Notes: generated by a model not told the origin, from the letters alone. A stretch of 7,254 bases of DNA from Candidatus Saccharicenans sp. (GCA_024653405.1 JANLGB010000091.1:1259-8512); one strand, 5' to 3'; positions 1 through 6,573 are shown, numbered from the stretch's first letter. A program made the numbers and translations.

Positions 1-2
1 AC

Positions 3-437
3 TATATGTTCCACTTCTTTGAGAGCCAGACTGCAGTACTGGCCACTACTCCCACCATCTGGCCGACCGTGGGCTGGGTTTCTTCCTCCTTTGGACCGAG
101 GATTGACCCTTTTACCGGACGGAATGCTTTTCATGCCGGGCTGGACATTGCCACCAACCTGAATAACCCGGTAGTGGCCACGGCTGACGGGGTAGTGGTT
201 CGGGTTGGTTTTGACAAATATAAAGGCAACTTCGTCTCCATCAGCCACGGCAGCGGTTTTTCCACCGAATACTGGCATTTGAATAAAGCCGCAGTCAAAT
301 CGGGACAGAAGGTGACCAGGGGACAGGTTATTGGTTATGTTGGTAAGACGGGCAAAGCCCTCGGTCCTCATCTCCACTATGAGGTTCACCTGAACGGTAA
401 GCCCATCAACCCCATTCACTACATCATAGAAGAATAG
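3..437 (+). CDS. M23 family (LytM/lysostaphin-type) metallopeptidase, C-terminal part; 5' end outside the window
   Basis: This is the catalytic end of a zinc endopeptidase that cuts peptidoglycan peptide cross-bridges, expected in the periplasm or cell envelope. The frame is open to the left edge, so the ATG at 6 is probably internal and the residue numbers here count from it. The LytM core is complete: HxxxD with H43 and D47, the Y-x-HL segment with H91, and the HLH motif at 122-124. H43, D47 and H124 are the expected zinc ligands, and H91 and H122 the catalytic histidines. SSSFGPRIDPFTG (26-38) and the closing NPIHYI are also typical. All key residues are present, so this is a likely active enzyme rather than a degenerate EnvC/NlpD-type activator. 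The missing N-terminus usually carries a signal or membrane anchor and a coiled coil, which cannot be checked here. The gene converges on fmt with about 50 bp between them. The family call is firm; the exact role (housekeeping hydrolase or division factor) is unknown. Confidence 0.9.
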   Translation, partial: YMFHFFESQTAVLATTPTIWPTVGWVSSSFGPRIDPFTGRNAFHAGLDIATNLNNPVVATADGVVVRVGFDKYKGNFVSISHGSGFSTEYWHLNKAAVKSGQKVTRGQVIGYVGKTGKALGPHLHYEVHLNGKPINPIHYIIEE

Positions 438-487
438 CCTTTTCTACCAATCTTCACTAATAGAAACAATAAAAAAAGGGTTAAGAA

Positions 488-1438
488 CTAATTTCTCGGG
501 AACTCTTGGCCGAGACAGGTACCGACTTTGACTTTCCCCCCGAGCGAGAAAGCATAAGCTAACATTTCTTTTTTGCCTTCCGGTTTCACTTTCTCTATCA
601 AATAAAAAGTTCTCCGGCCACAACAAACATAAATTCCGGATTTGTCAATCTGGACAACTTCTCCCGGCCTGGCCTCAGGCATTACTCCCTGGGTGACCTG
701 GCCGTTGGTGATTTCCAGGCGCTGGCCCTGGAGGAAGGTAAAAGCTCCAGGCCAGCCGACTAAGGCCCGCACCTTACGGTCAATAACCTCAGCCGGTTCC
801 TGCCAGTCTATTTTTCCCTGGTCCTTGGTCAATTTGGGGGCGTAAGTGGCCAGGGAATGGTCCTGTTCCCGCAGTTCCAGCCGGTTGATATTTTTCAGAG
901 TCTCGAGCAGCAACCTGGCCCCGATATGGGCCAGCCTGGTTTCCAGTTCCGGGGCATTTTCCCGCGGGAGTATTTCCACCATTTCCTGGGTCAGGACCGG
1001 TCCCTCGTCCATTTTTTCATTCAGCTGAAAGATGGTGACTCCGGTAAACCTTTCACCATTAAGAACGGCCCACTGGACCGGCGCCGCCCCCCGGTATTTA
1101 GGCAGCAGTGAGAAGTGAATGTTGAGTGATTTCCAGGGCGGAAGATAAATGATGGAGGCCGGAATAATCTGCCCGTAAGCCACCACCACGTTGACCTCCG
1201 GCCGGGCTTCTCTTATTAACTCCAGGGCTTTTTCGTCCTTGCGGATTTTTTCCGGCTGCAGGAAGGGCAGCCCATGATTTTCGGCATACACCTTGACTGC
1301 CGGAGGGGTCAATTTCTGGCCACGGCCGGCTGGCCGGTCGGGCTGGGTGATGACCAGTTTGATTTCATGCCCGGCAGATAGCAGCGCGTTCAGGGCTGGC
1401 AGAGCCGTGGCCGGGCTGCCGAAGAAGACAATCCTCAT
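488..1438 (-). CDS. fmt: Methionyl-tRNA formyltransferase
   Basis: Cytoplasmic enzyme that transfers a formyl group from 10-formyltetrahydrofolate to Met-tRNA(fMet), making the initiator for bacterial translation. The 316 residues match the usual family length. The N-terminal formyltransferase fold opens with MRIVFFGSP, and the catalytic triad is visible as N106, H108 and D144, the same numbering as in the E. coli enzyme. The signature SLLPKYRGAAPVQW spans 110-123. The C-terminal tRNA-binding domain starts near residue 205 and contains RALVGWPGAF (224-233). The ATG shares one base with the def stop codon (TGATG), and an AGAGGA Shine-Dalgarno sequence lies inside the def 3' end, 8 nt upstream. 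fmt is therefore probably translationally coupled to def. No clear terminator follows the TAG stop. Identification is secure. Confidence 0.97.
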   Translation of the reverse strand: MRIVFFGSPATALPALNALLSAGHEIKLVITQPDRPAGRGQKLTPPAVKVYAENHGLPFLQPEKIRKDEKALELIREARPEVNVVVAYGQIIPASIIYLPPWKSLNIHFSLLPKYRGAAPVQWAVLNGERFTGVTIFQLNEKMDEGPVLTQEMVEILPRENAPELETRLAHIGARLLLETLKNINRLELREQDHSLATYAPKLTKDQGKIDWQEPAEVIDRKVRALVGWPGAFTFLQGQRLEITNGQVTQGVMPEARPGEVVQIDKSGIYVCCGRRTFYLIEKVKPEGKKEMLAYAFSLGGKVKVGTCLGQEFPRN

Positions 1439-1950
1439 CAGCTTTTTCCTCTGGCCAGCTCCCTTTTCAAGCGGCTCATTACCAGGCGCCTTTTTAGTGG
1501 TGAAAGACGGTCGACGAACAGCTTGCCGTCCAGGTGGTCAATCTCGTGACAGAAGACCCTGGCCAGCAGGTCCGAGGCTTCCAGCTTGATTTCCTGGCCG
1601 TCGAGGTTGTAGCCCTTGAGCAGGAGGCGAGCCGGGCGAACCACTTTTTCATTTACTCCCGGCACCGACAGGCAGCCCTCTTCTCCGATCTGTTCGCCCT
1701 CGGCTTCAATTATTTCCGGGTTGATCATAACGATCAGGTCATCCTTGTTCTCCCCGACCGACAGGTCGACGGTTATCAACCTGAGACTGACGTTGACCTG
1801 GGGTGCGGCCAGGCCGATACCCGGGGCCTGGTGCATGGTTTCCACCATCTTCCTGGCCAGCTCTACGATTTCTTGATTGATGTTTTCCACCGGGCGAGCT
1901 TTGGCCGATAGAGTCGGATGCCCGATGGTTATTATTTCCAGCACTGCCAT
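1438..1950 (-). CDS. def: Peptide deformylase
   Basis: Metal-dependent cytoplasmic hydrolase that removes the N-formyl group from nascent proteins as they leave the ribosome. All three family motifs are intact in the 170-residue product: GIGLAAPQ (44-51), EGCLS (91-95) and HEIDH (135-139). C93, H135 and H139 are the expected metal ligands, with E136 the catalytic acid/base. The start is supported by the standard N-terminal strand MAVLEIITIGHPTLS. The charged tail after HEIDHLDG (FVDRLSPLKRR) is normal for the family. def comes first in a def-fmt pair, overlapping fmt by one base. Unusually, no Shine-Dalgarno sequence precedes the ATG; instead a -10-like TAAAAT ends 6 nt upstream (see the promoter entry), suggesting a leaderless message. 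The function is secure. Confidence 0.97.
   Translation of the reverse strand: MAVLEIITIGHPTLSAKARPVENINQEIVELARKMVETMHQAPGIGLAAPQVNVSLRLITVDLSVGENKDDLIVMINPEIIEAEGEQIGEEGCLSVPGVNEKVVRPARLLLKGYNLDGQEIKLEASDLLARVFCHEIDHLDGKLFVDRLSPLKRRLVMSRLKRELARGKS
1447..1452 (-). promoter_or_regulatory. Ribosome binding site for fmt inside the def 3' end
   Basis: On the minus strand AGAGGA lies 8 nt before the fmt ATG, within the last codons of def. Together with the TGATG stop/start overlap it supports the chosen fmt start and suggests reinitiation or coupled translation of the two genes. Confidence 0.6.
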
Positions 1951-1956
1951 GAAGTT

Positions 1957-1985
1957 ATTTTAGTCCAGGCCGGGTCTTTAGACAA
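1957..1985 (-). promoter_or_regulatory. Predicted sigma70-type promoter for def-fmt, apparently leaderless
   Basis: Reading the minus strand, TTGTCT (plus positions 1980-1985, 4/6 to the -35 consensus) and TAAAAT (1957-1962, 5/6 to the -10 consensus) are separated by exactly 17 nt. The -10 ends 6 nt before the A of the def ATG at 1950, so transcription would begin at or within a base of the start codon. The absence of a Shine-Dalgarno sequence before def fits this. The alternative is that def is read from the upstream transporter transcript and uses an SD-independent start. No experimental evidence is available. Confidence 0.5.
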
Positions 1986-1996
1986 CCTCCGGCCCG
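1966..1996. repeat. Imperfect hairpin in the OPT-def intergenic gap
   Basis: CAGGCCGG (1966-1973) pairs with CCGGCCCG (1989-1996), with one G:U when read as minus-strand RNA. An inner GTCT/AGAC stem (1974-1977 with 1980-1983) extends it across a short bulge. It follows the transporter stop by 17 nt, where a terminator would sit, but no T-tract follows on either strand, so it is not a standard intrinsic terminator. It overlaps the predicted -35 and spacer of the def promoter. Confidence 0.45.
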
Positions 1997-2013
1997 AACA
2001 ATCCGCTTAAACC

Positions 2014-4038
2014 TTAAATTACGGCCGAGGGTGGCGGAGGTTCGTCCGGGGCACCGGCATTTTTCAGAGGCACAGCTACAAGGTAGAAGCCGATCAGCAC
2101 CAGCACCGCCAGGCCACCCAGGTAAGTCGGGTTCTTGAAGATAACTGGAATATCCCGGCCGACAATATTCTGCAGGAAGAAAAATTTCCAGGTGGCCCGG
2201 ACCAGGCCGGTCAGGGCTTCTCCGGCAATCAGCCCGGCGGCCAGCAGGATACCGACATTTTCGACCCTGGCTTTCTGAGCCGGGTTGAGCTGGCGTCTGG
2301 CTACCATCCGGTCGAGGATTCCCTTGATCATGCCGCCCATAAAAATAGCGAAAGTCGTTTCCAGCGGCAGGTACATACCGACGGCTACCAGCATGGGTGA
2401 ACGCACCTGGACTAAAATCAGAGCGAAGCCCATCAACATGCCGACGATAACCAGGGGCCAGGCCATCTCCCCGCCGACGATTCCCTGGGAAATGGCGGCC
2501 ATTAACCCGGCCTGGGGGGCCGGCAGGTCCTTGCTGCCGAAAGTAAAGGCTCCATGCAGGATCATCAACGGGAAGTAGAGCAGGAGCGAGGCCAGGAGAA
2601 CACCGAAGATGTCGCCCACCTGCATCTTCCAGGGAGTGCCACCCAGGATATGCCCAACTTTGAGGTCCTGGAGCATTTCACCAGCCACGGCCGAAGACAC
2701 GCAGACGACCGAAGCCACGCCCAGGACGGCCACCACCCCGCTGGTGCCCCGGGCCCCGATCAAGACCATCAGCAGACCGGCGATGATCAGGGTCGACAGG
2801 GTCAGGCCGGAAATGGGATTGTTGGAGGAACCTATGGTCCCGACCAGGTTACCGGAAACCGCGGCGAAGAAGAATCCAGCCAGAGCCATGACCACAGCGG
2901 CCAGGATAGCCGGGGGATAACTGCCGGAGAAAATCCGGTATACGAAAACCATCAGGATTACGGTCACAGCCATCAGGAAGAGAACCAGGCGGCTGTCCAG
3001 GTCCTTCTCAATCCTGGAAGTAACCTCGGTTTTTTCAGCCGCTTTCTTGACATCGCTGATTGACCTCTTGATTCCGGCGCCCAGGTTCTTCCTCATCCGG
3101 AACAGGGTATAGCCGGCGCCGACCAGCATGCCGCCCACAGCAATCGGCCTGATAATGAATTTCCAGACGTTGGTCACCAGGTCCGGCCAGGCCACGTCAG
3201 ACATGGCCACTCCCGGGCCATAGAACTGGGTTACCAGATGCGGGCCGAGAAAATACATCAGCAAAGGAGCAAACAATCCCCAGGCCAGCACTCCGCCAGC
3301 AAAGTTCAGCGAAGCCAGCCGGGGACCGATGATGTAGCCGACACCGATGTAAGCCGGGAAGATACCGGGCCCGGAAACACTAACCAGACCGCCGGTGCCG
3401 ATGGTCTGGGCCTCCTTGGTGGCTCCCAGGCGGACGAAGCTGGAGCCGATTTTGCCCAGTTTTATGATGAATTCTTTGGAAGCGGCAAACAGCTGCACCA
3501 CGCCCAGGGCATAGAGCAGGGCTCCCACTCCCATAGCCTGGAAGAGGAACTTGGCCCCGGCGCTGCCTTTCTGGCCGGCCTTGTGTATCTCGGCCGCCGC
3601 CACCGATTCGGGGAAGGGGAGCTCGGGGTCAGTCACCATGATTCTTCTGAGGAAGGTAACGAACAGGATGCCCAGCAGCCCGCCGACAAACATCAGGGCC
3701 GTCGACTTTATGTAGGCATCAACCGTGTTGAACTTGAGCCAGGCTCCAGTTATAAGGAAGGCTGGAATGGTGAAGATGGCTCCGGCCGCCACCGATTCCC
3801 CGATGGAGCCAACGGTCCTGGCAATGTTTTCCTCGAGGATGGAGCCCCTCATTATCTTCAGCAGGGCCATGCCGATCACCGCTGCCGGGTAGGTGGCAGC
3901 AATGGTCATCCCGGCCCTGAGGCCAAGGTAGGCGTTGGCCGCGCCAAGAATAACCGTCATAATCAGACCTAGAATCAGCGCCCGCAGGGTGAATTCTTTC
4001 ATATCGTTTTTTTCCGGGACATAAGGCCTGTAATCCAT
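2014..4038 (-). CDS. OPT superfamily membrane transporter (oligopeptide-transporter-like)
   Basis: Polytopic inner-membrane transporter of the OPT superfamily, whose members carry oligopeptides or metal-chelate compounds, usually by proton coupling. The substrate of this member cannot be read from sequence. The 674 residues are almost entirely hydrophobic segments, about 14-16 by eye, with a charged cytoplasmic-type linker around 313-350 (RMRKNLGAGIKRSISDVKKAAEK). Typical bacterial OPT blocks are present: ENIARTVGSIGESVAAGAIFTIPA (in 70-93), NPISGLTLSTLI (407-418), GHILGGTPWKMQVG (462-475) and YLPLETTFAIFMGG (556-569). The tail ends in a proline-rich DEPPPPSAVI. I chose the ATG at 4038 because AAGGAG sits 6 nt before it and the protein then begins MDYRPYVPEKNDMKEFTLRA, a normal start into the first helix. 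A longer in-frame start at 4122 would run through the promoter. The gene is divergent from mreB and 63 bp upstream of def on the same strand; no functional link to either is evident. Confidence 0.88.
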   Translation of the reverse strand: MDYRPYVPEKNDMKEFTLRALILGLIMTVILGAANAYLGLRAGMTIAATYPAAVIGMALLKIMRGSILEENIARTVGSIGESVAAGAIFTIPAFLITGAWLKFNTVDAYIKSTALMFVGGLLGILFVTFLRRIMVTDPELPFPESVAAAEIHKAGQKGSAGAKFLFQAMGVGALLYALGVVQLFAASKEFIIKLGKIGSSFVRLGATKEAQTIGTGGLVSVSGPGIFPAYIGVGYIIGPRLASLNFAGGVLAWGLFAPLLMYFLGPHLVTQFYGPGVAMSDVAWPDLVTNVWKFIIRPIAVGGMLVGAGYTLFRMRKNLGAGIKRSISDVKKAAEKTEVTSRIEKDLDSRLVLFLMAVTVILMVFVYRIFSGSYPPAILAAVVMALAGFFFAAVSGNLVGTIGSSNNPISGLTLSTLIIAGLLMVLIGARGTSGVVAVLGVASVVCVSSAVAGEMLQDLKVGHILGGTPWKMQVGDIFGVLLASLLLYFPLMILHGAFTFGSKDLPAPQAGLMAAISQGIVGGEMAWPLVIVGMLMGFALILVQVRSPMLVAVGMYLPLETTFAIFMGGMIKGILDRMVARRQLNPAQKARVENVGILLAAGLIAGEALTGLVRATWKFFFLQNIVGRDIPVIFKNPTYLGGLAVLVLIGFYLVAVPLKNAGAPDEPPPPSAVI

Positions 4039-4044
4039 CTGGCT

Positions 4045-4050
4045 CTCCTT
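4045..4050 (-). promoter_or_regulatory. Ribosome binding site deciding the transporter start at 4038
   Basis: AAGGAG on the minus strand lies 6 nt upstream of the ATG at 4036-4038. No comparable site precedes the in-frame ATG at 4122, so this site decides the start in favour of the 674-residue protein. Confidence 0.75.
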
Positions 4051-4067
4051 TCCGATTTTTTTCTTTA

Positions 4068-4097
4068 TGTATATTAAAAAAACAGAGGTTAAGTCAA
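4068..4097 (-). promoter_or_regulatory. Predicted sigma70-type promoter for the OPT transporter
   Basis: On the minus strand TTGACT (plus 4092-4097, 5/6 match to -35) is followed after 18 nt by TATACA (plus 4068-4073, 4/6 match to -10). The predicted start of transcription, near 4061, gives a short leader of roughly 23 nt containing the AAGGAG site. The spacer holds a T-run. The palindrome cluster at 4105-4134 lies just upstream of the -35. Confidence 0.5.
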
Positions 4098-4104
4098 GAC
4101 AAAT

Positions 4105-4123
4105 TTTGCCCTTTTCGGGCAAA
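4105..4123. promoter_or_regulatory. Palindrome 1 in the divergent region (candidate operator)
   Basis: TTTGCCCTTTTCGGGCAAA is a perfect inverted repeat with 7-bp arms and a 5-nt centre. It lies between the two divergent promoters, upstream of both genes, and is not followed by a T-tract on either strand, so an operator reading is preferred over a terminator. Its right arm is shared with the second palindrome. Confidence 0.5.
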
Positions 4124-4134
4124 TAAATATTTGC
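4119..4134. promoter_or_regulatory. Palindrome 2 overlapping palindrome 1 (candidate operator)
   Basis: GCAAATAAATATTTGC is an inverted repeat with perfect 7-bp arms and a 2-nt centre. It reuses the GCAAA half (4119-4123) of palindrome 1, so the region holds three TTTGC/GCAAA half-sites in a row: 4105-4109, 4119-4123 and 4130-4134. The last half-site overlaps the candidate -35 of mreB, a position suited to repression. The regulator is unknown. Confidence 0.45.
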
Positions 4135-4158
4135 TACTGCGGTAATTTTGTGTTAAAT
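4131..4158 (+). promoter_or_regulatory. Weak candidate promoter for the mreBCD-mrdA operon
   Basis: TTGCTA (4131-4136) and TTAAAT (4153-4158), 16 nt apart, each match the sigma70 consensus at 4 of 6 positions. This would place transcription start near 4165 and leave a leader of about 30 nt. The surrounding sequence is AT-rich, so other pairs are possible and the assignment is tentative. Confidence 0.35.
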
Positions 4159-4181
4159 AATCTTATGTTATTTTAATGGCT

Positions 4182-4189
4182 AGAAAGGA
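4182..4189 (+). promoter_or_regulatory. Ribosome binding site of mreB
   Basis: AGAAAGGA ends 5 nt before the ATG at 4195, a normal Shine-Dalgarno placement. It supports that start, which is also the conserved N-terminus of MreB. Confidence 0.65.
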
Positions 4190-4194
4190 CAGCC

Positions 4195-5226
4195 ATGAAC
4201 CTCTGGAGCTGGATTAAAGACCGTTTATTCTGCGACCTGGCCGTGGACCTGGGAACAGCCAACACCCTGGTTTACCTGAAGGGCCGGGGAATTGTGGTTC
4301 AGGAACCATCTATCGTGGTTATCAATAAACAGACCGGGAAAATTGAAGCTGTCGGCAACCGGGCCAAGGAGATGTTAGGCAAGACGCCCAACAACGTGGT
4401 GGCCATCAAACCCATGCGGGATGGAGTTATAGCTGATTTTGAAATTGCCGAACGGATGCTGGATTATTTCATCAAGCAGGCCATGAACAACCGCGGTTTT
4501 CTGCTCCGCCCGAGGATCGTCATCGGCATTCCCACCGGGATCACCCAGGTGGAAAGAAGGGCGGTCAAGGATGTGGCTCTGAGAGCTAAGGCTTCGGAGG
4601 TTTACATCGTGGAACAACCGATGGCCGCAGCCGTAGGGGCCGAACTGCCTATCTCCGAACCGACCGGCAACATGATCGTCGATATCGGCGGTGGAACTAC
4701 CGATATTGCCGTCATTTCCCTGAACGGGGTGGTGTTCAATCATTCCATCAGAACAGCCAGCAACGAAATGGACGAAGCCATAGTCCAGTACCTGAAGAAG
4801 AAATACAATCTGCTGATTGGAGAGAAGACGGCCGAGCAGGTCAAGATCCAGCTGGGTTCAGCCTATCCCCTGGACGAATCACTGACGATGGAAATCAAGG
4901 GCCGCGACCTGCGGGAGGGCATCCCCAGGACAATTGTGGTTGACGACCAGGAAATCAGGGAAGCCATCGAGGAAGTGGTAACAGCCATCATCAACGCCGT
5001 TCGCATTGCCCTGGAGAGAACCCCGCCCGAGCTATCGGCCGACATCATCGACCGCGGTATTATCCTGACCGGTGGTGGTTCGCTGTTGAAAAACCTGGAT
5101 AAAAGAATCAGGGAAGAGACTCAGTTGCCGGTGTTCATCACCGAAGACCCGCTGACCTCGGTGGTCATGGGTGCCGGACGGCTGCTGGATGATATCGAGC
5201 TGTTGAAGAAAATATCGCTGGAGTGA
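4195..5226 (+). CDS. mreB: Rod shape-determining protein MreB (actin-like)
   Basis: Bacterial actin homologue that polymerises on the inner face of the cytoplasmic membrane and positions the wall-elongation machinery (MreC, MreD, RodA, PBP2). At 343 residues it has normal length. Nucleotide-binding motifs appear in order: phosphate-1 DLGTANT (18-24), the connecting segment with E140 in VEQPMAAA (the expected ATP-hydrolysis glutamate), phosphate-2 DIGGGTTD (163-170) and the adenosine motif TGGGSLL (292-298). The first dozen residues, MNLWSWIKDRLF, place W4, W6, I7, L11 and F12 on what looks like an amphipathic helix, consistent with direct membrane binding as reported for MreB of Gram-negative bacteria. 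It is the first gene of the operon, with mreC 19 nt downstream. The identification is secure and nothing appears damaged. Confidence 0.98.
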   Translation: MNLWSWIKDRLFCDLAVDLGTANTLVYLKGRGIVVQEPSIVVINKQTGKIEAVGNRAKEMLGKTPNNVVAIKPMRDGVIADFEIAERMLDYFIKQAMNNRGFLLRPRIVIGIPTGITQVERRAVKDVALRAKASEVYIVEQPMAAAVGAELPISEPTGNMIVDIGGGTTDIAVISLNGVVFNHSIRTASNEMDEAIVQYLKKKYNLLIGEKTAEQVKIQLGSAYPLDESLTMEIKGRDLREGIPRTIVVDDQEIREAIEEVVTAIINAVRIALERTPPELSADIIDRGIILTGGGSLLKNLDKRIREETQLPVFITEDPLTSVVMGAGRLLDDIELLKKISLE

Positions 5227-5245
5227 CGAGCGAACCTGAGATTTG

Positions 5246-6082
5246 ATGTCTCCGACCCGCCTCTTAAAAAATAGATTTCTGATAGCCGGATTGCTGGCAT
5301 TTTTCCATCTGCTCCTGATTTCTTATCAGATTCCACTCGGCAGCAAGCAGACGCTGTTGGAAAAAATATTATTCAGCCTGTTTTCACCGGTGCAGAAGGC
5401 GGCTGTCGACAGTTACCGGCTGATAGCTTCGAGCTGGAATAACCTTAGGTACCTGCACCAAGTACAGAAGGAAAACCAGGAGCTCGCCCGGGAGATATTT
5501 TTCCTGAGGCAGACCAACCAATTGCTGCAGGAAAAATTGAAGCTCAGCCTGAGCCAGGCCGAGCTGGAAGCAAACCTGAAGTTGATCGCCGGAAGTGTGG
5601 TCCCGGCTAGGACTATCAGTTTCGATACTTCCAACTATTATCGTTCGATCATCATCAACCGGGGTACGGCCGATGGTCTCGATAAGAATCTGTCAGTCTG
5701 CGATAAATACGGTAACCTGGTCGGCCGGACAGCCGAGCCGGTCGGCCTCCATGAAGCCCGGGTAGTGCTGGTTACCTCTGAAGAAAGCGGGGTGGCGGTA
5801 ATTTCCAGCGCTGACCGGATGATGGGCATTCTTTCAGGCGATGGGCAGGGGAGATGCCTGGTCAAGTACGTCATGGCCAGTTCCCCGGTAGGAATTGAGG
5901 GGGATGAAGTCAAGACCTCGGGCTTTGACCGGGTCTATCCACCCGGTCTCAAGGTCGGACGGATCATTCAGGTTTCAACCAGGGAAGGTATTTTCAAGAA
6001 AATCGTTGTCCAGCCCTATTTTGATATCAGGGACCTGAAGCTGGTGGCCGTCCTGAAAAATACTGAAACGATTCTGAGGTGA
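5246..6082 (+). CDS. mreC: Rod shape-determining protein MreC
   Basis: Bitopic membrane protein whose periplasmic part scaffolds the elongasome and activates PBP2. The 278-residue product has a short basic cytoplasmic start (MSPTRLLKNRF), one membrane helix at about 11-29, a coiled-coil region rich in Leu, Glu and Gln at about 66-115, and then the two beta-domains of the MreC family. Recognisable blocks are FDTSNYYRSIIINRGTADGL and TSGFDRVYPPGLKVGRI, the counterpart of the family's TSG-x-D-x-x-(F/Y)-P-x-G stretch. The ATG at 5246 is chosen as start; a TTG directly before it (5243) is an equally in-frame alternative adding one residue. The Shine-Dalgarno is weak, only TGAG about 7 nt upstream, so translation may depend on ribosomes leaving mreB, whose stop is 19 nt away. 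Family call firm; exact start moderately sure. Confidence 0.93.
   Translation: MSPTRLLKNRFLIAGLLAFFHLLLISYQIPLGSKQTLLEKILFSLFSPVQKAAVDSYRLIASSWNNLRYLHQVQKENQELAREIFFLRQTNQLLQEKLKLSLSQAELEANLKLIAGSVVPARTISFDTSNYYRSIIINRGTADGLDKNLSVCDKYGNLVGRTAEPVGLHEARVVLVTSEESGVAVISSADRMMGILSGDGQGRCLVKYVMASSPVGIEGDEVKTSGFDRVYPPGLKVGRIIQVSTREGIFKKIVVQPYFDIRDLKLVAVLKNTETILR
6076..6082 (+). promoter_or_regulatory. Ribosome binding site deciding a GTG start for mreD
   Basis: GAGGTGA, a long match to the anti-Shine-Dalgarno sequence, overlaps the mreC stop codon and precedes the GTG at 6086. The core GAGG lies 6 nt from the GTG. This supports the non-ATG start and coupling of mreD to mreC. Confidence 0.6.
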
Positions 6083-6085
6083 GAG

Positions 6086-6565
6086 GTGGTCAGGAAGGGA
6101 TTTGTCCTGGTGCTGGGGTTGATTCTGGCGGTCGGACTTTATGTCCTGCTGGGCTGGCTGGAACCGGCCCTGGTTTTGCTGGTAAATAGCTTCGCCATTC
6201 TGGTATTTTTTACGGCCGTTTTTTATGGCGAGCTGGACGGAGCGGTAATGGGTACCTGTGCCGGTCTGCTCCAGGATGCTCTGTCCCACGGAGTCTTCGG
6301 CCTGGCCGGGCTGAGTCTAACCGTTTCCGGCTTTCTCACGGGCTGGCTTAGCCAGAGGCTGGATGTCCGTACTTTTTATAAGCGGTTTATATTTTTATTT
6401 ATCATGAGCTTGTTTCAGCTGTTTTTCTGGGCCATATTTTATTTCCTGATATTCAGAAAAAGCTTGCTCTACAGCCAACCAGCCCTGTATCTTCAACCTC
6501 TGTTCTCGGCCCTGCTGACCAGCCTGATAATAAATATTTTTAAGAAAATCAACCCGGCGGTGTAA
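6086..6565 (+). CDS. mreD: Rod shape-determining protein MreD
   Basis: Small integral membrane partner of MreC and MreB in lateral wall synthesis. The 159-residue product begins at a GTG codon three bases after the mreC stop and is hydrophobic throughout, with about five membrane segments by eye. The segment GAVMGTCAGLLQDALSHGVFGL (about residues 52-73) corresponds to the most conserved MreD block, G-x-x-x-G-x-x-x-GLLxD followed by a glycine-rich turn. Length and position between mreC and mrdA both fit the family. MreD diverges quickly, so the name rests on this motif, topology and gene order together. Confidence 0.9.
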   Translation: MVRKGFVLVLGLILAVGLYVLLGWLEPALVLLVNSFAILVFFTAVFYGELDGAVMGTCAGLLQDALSHGVFGLAGLSLTVSGFLTGWLSQRLDVRTFYKRFIFLFIMSLFQLFFWAIFYFLIFRKSLLYSQPALYLQPLFSALLTSLIINIFKKINPAV

Positions 6566-6573
6566 GGGTAAGT

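Noticed and set aside
438..487. Possible bidirectional terminator between the M23 gene and fmt
   Set aside because: Only weak AT-rich pairings (CCTTTT with AAAAGG over a 30-nt loop, TTTCTA with TAGAAA) are present. An A-run at 471-477 exists, but no stable GC stem precedes it in either direction.
1534..1911. Plus-strand open frame (125 codons) opposite def
   Set aside because: It mirrors the def coding sequence, whose motifs are all intact on the minus strand; no independent signal supports it.
2554..3063. Second antisense open frame (169 codons) opposite the transporter
   Set aside because: Same reason: a hydrophilic, His/Gln/Asp-rich shadow of transmembrane codons without a domain.
3238..3972. 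Long open frame (244 codons) on the plus strand, opposite the transporter gene
   Set aside because: It lies wholly antisense to the OPT gene, its product is low-complexity and rich in Gly, Gln, Glu, His and Asp as expected for the reverse of a membrane-protein gene, and it has no recognisable domain.
4105..4123. The TTTGCCC/GGGCAAA hairpin as an intrinsic terminator
   Set aside because: Neither strand has a T-tract after the stem, and no gene ends into this region since both neighbours point away from it.
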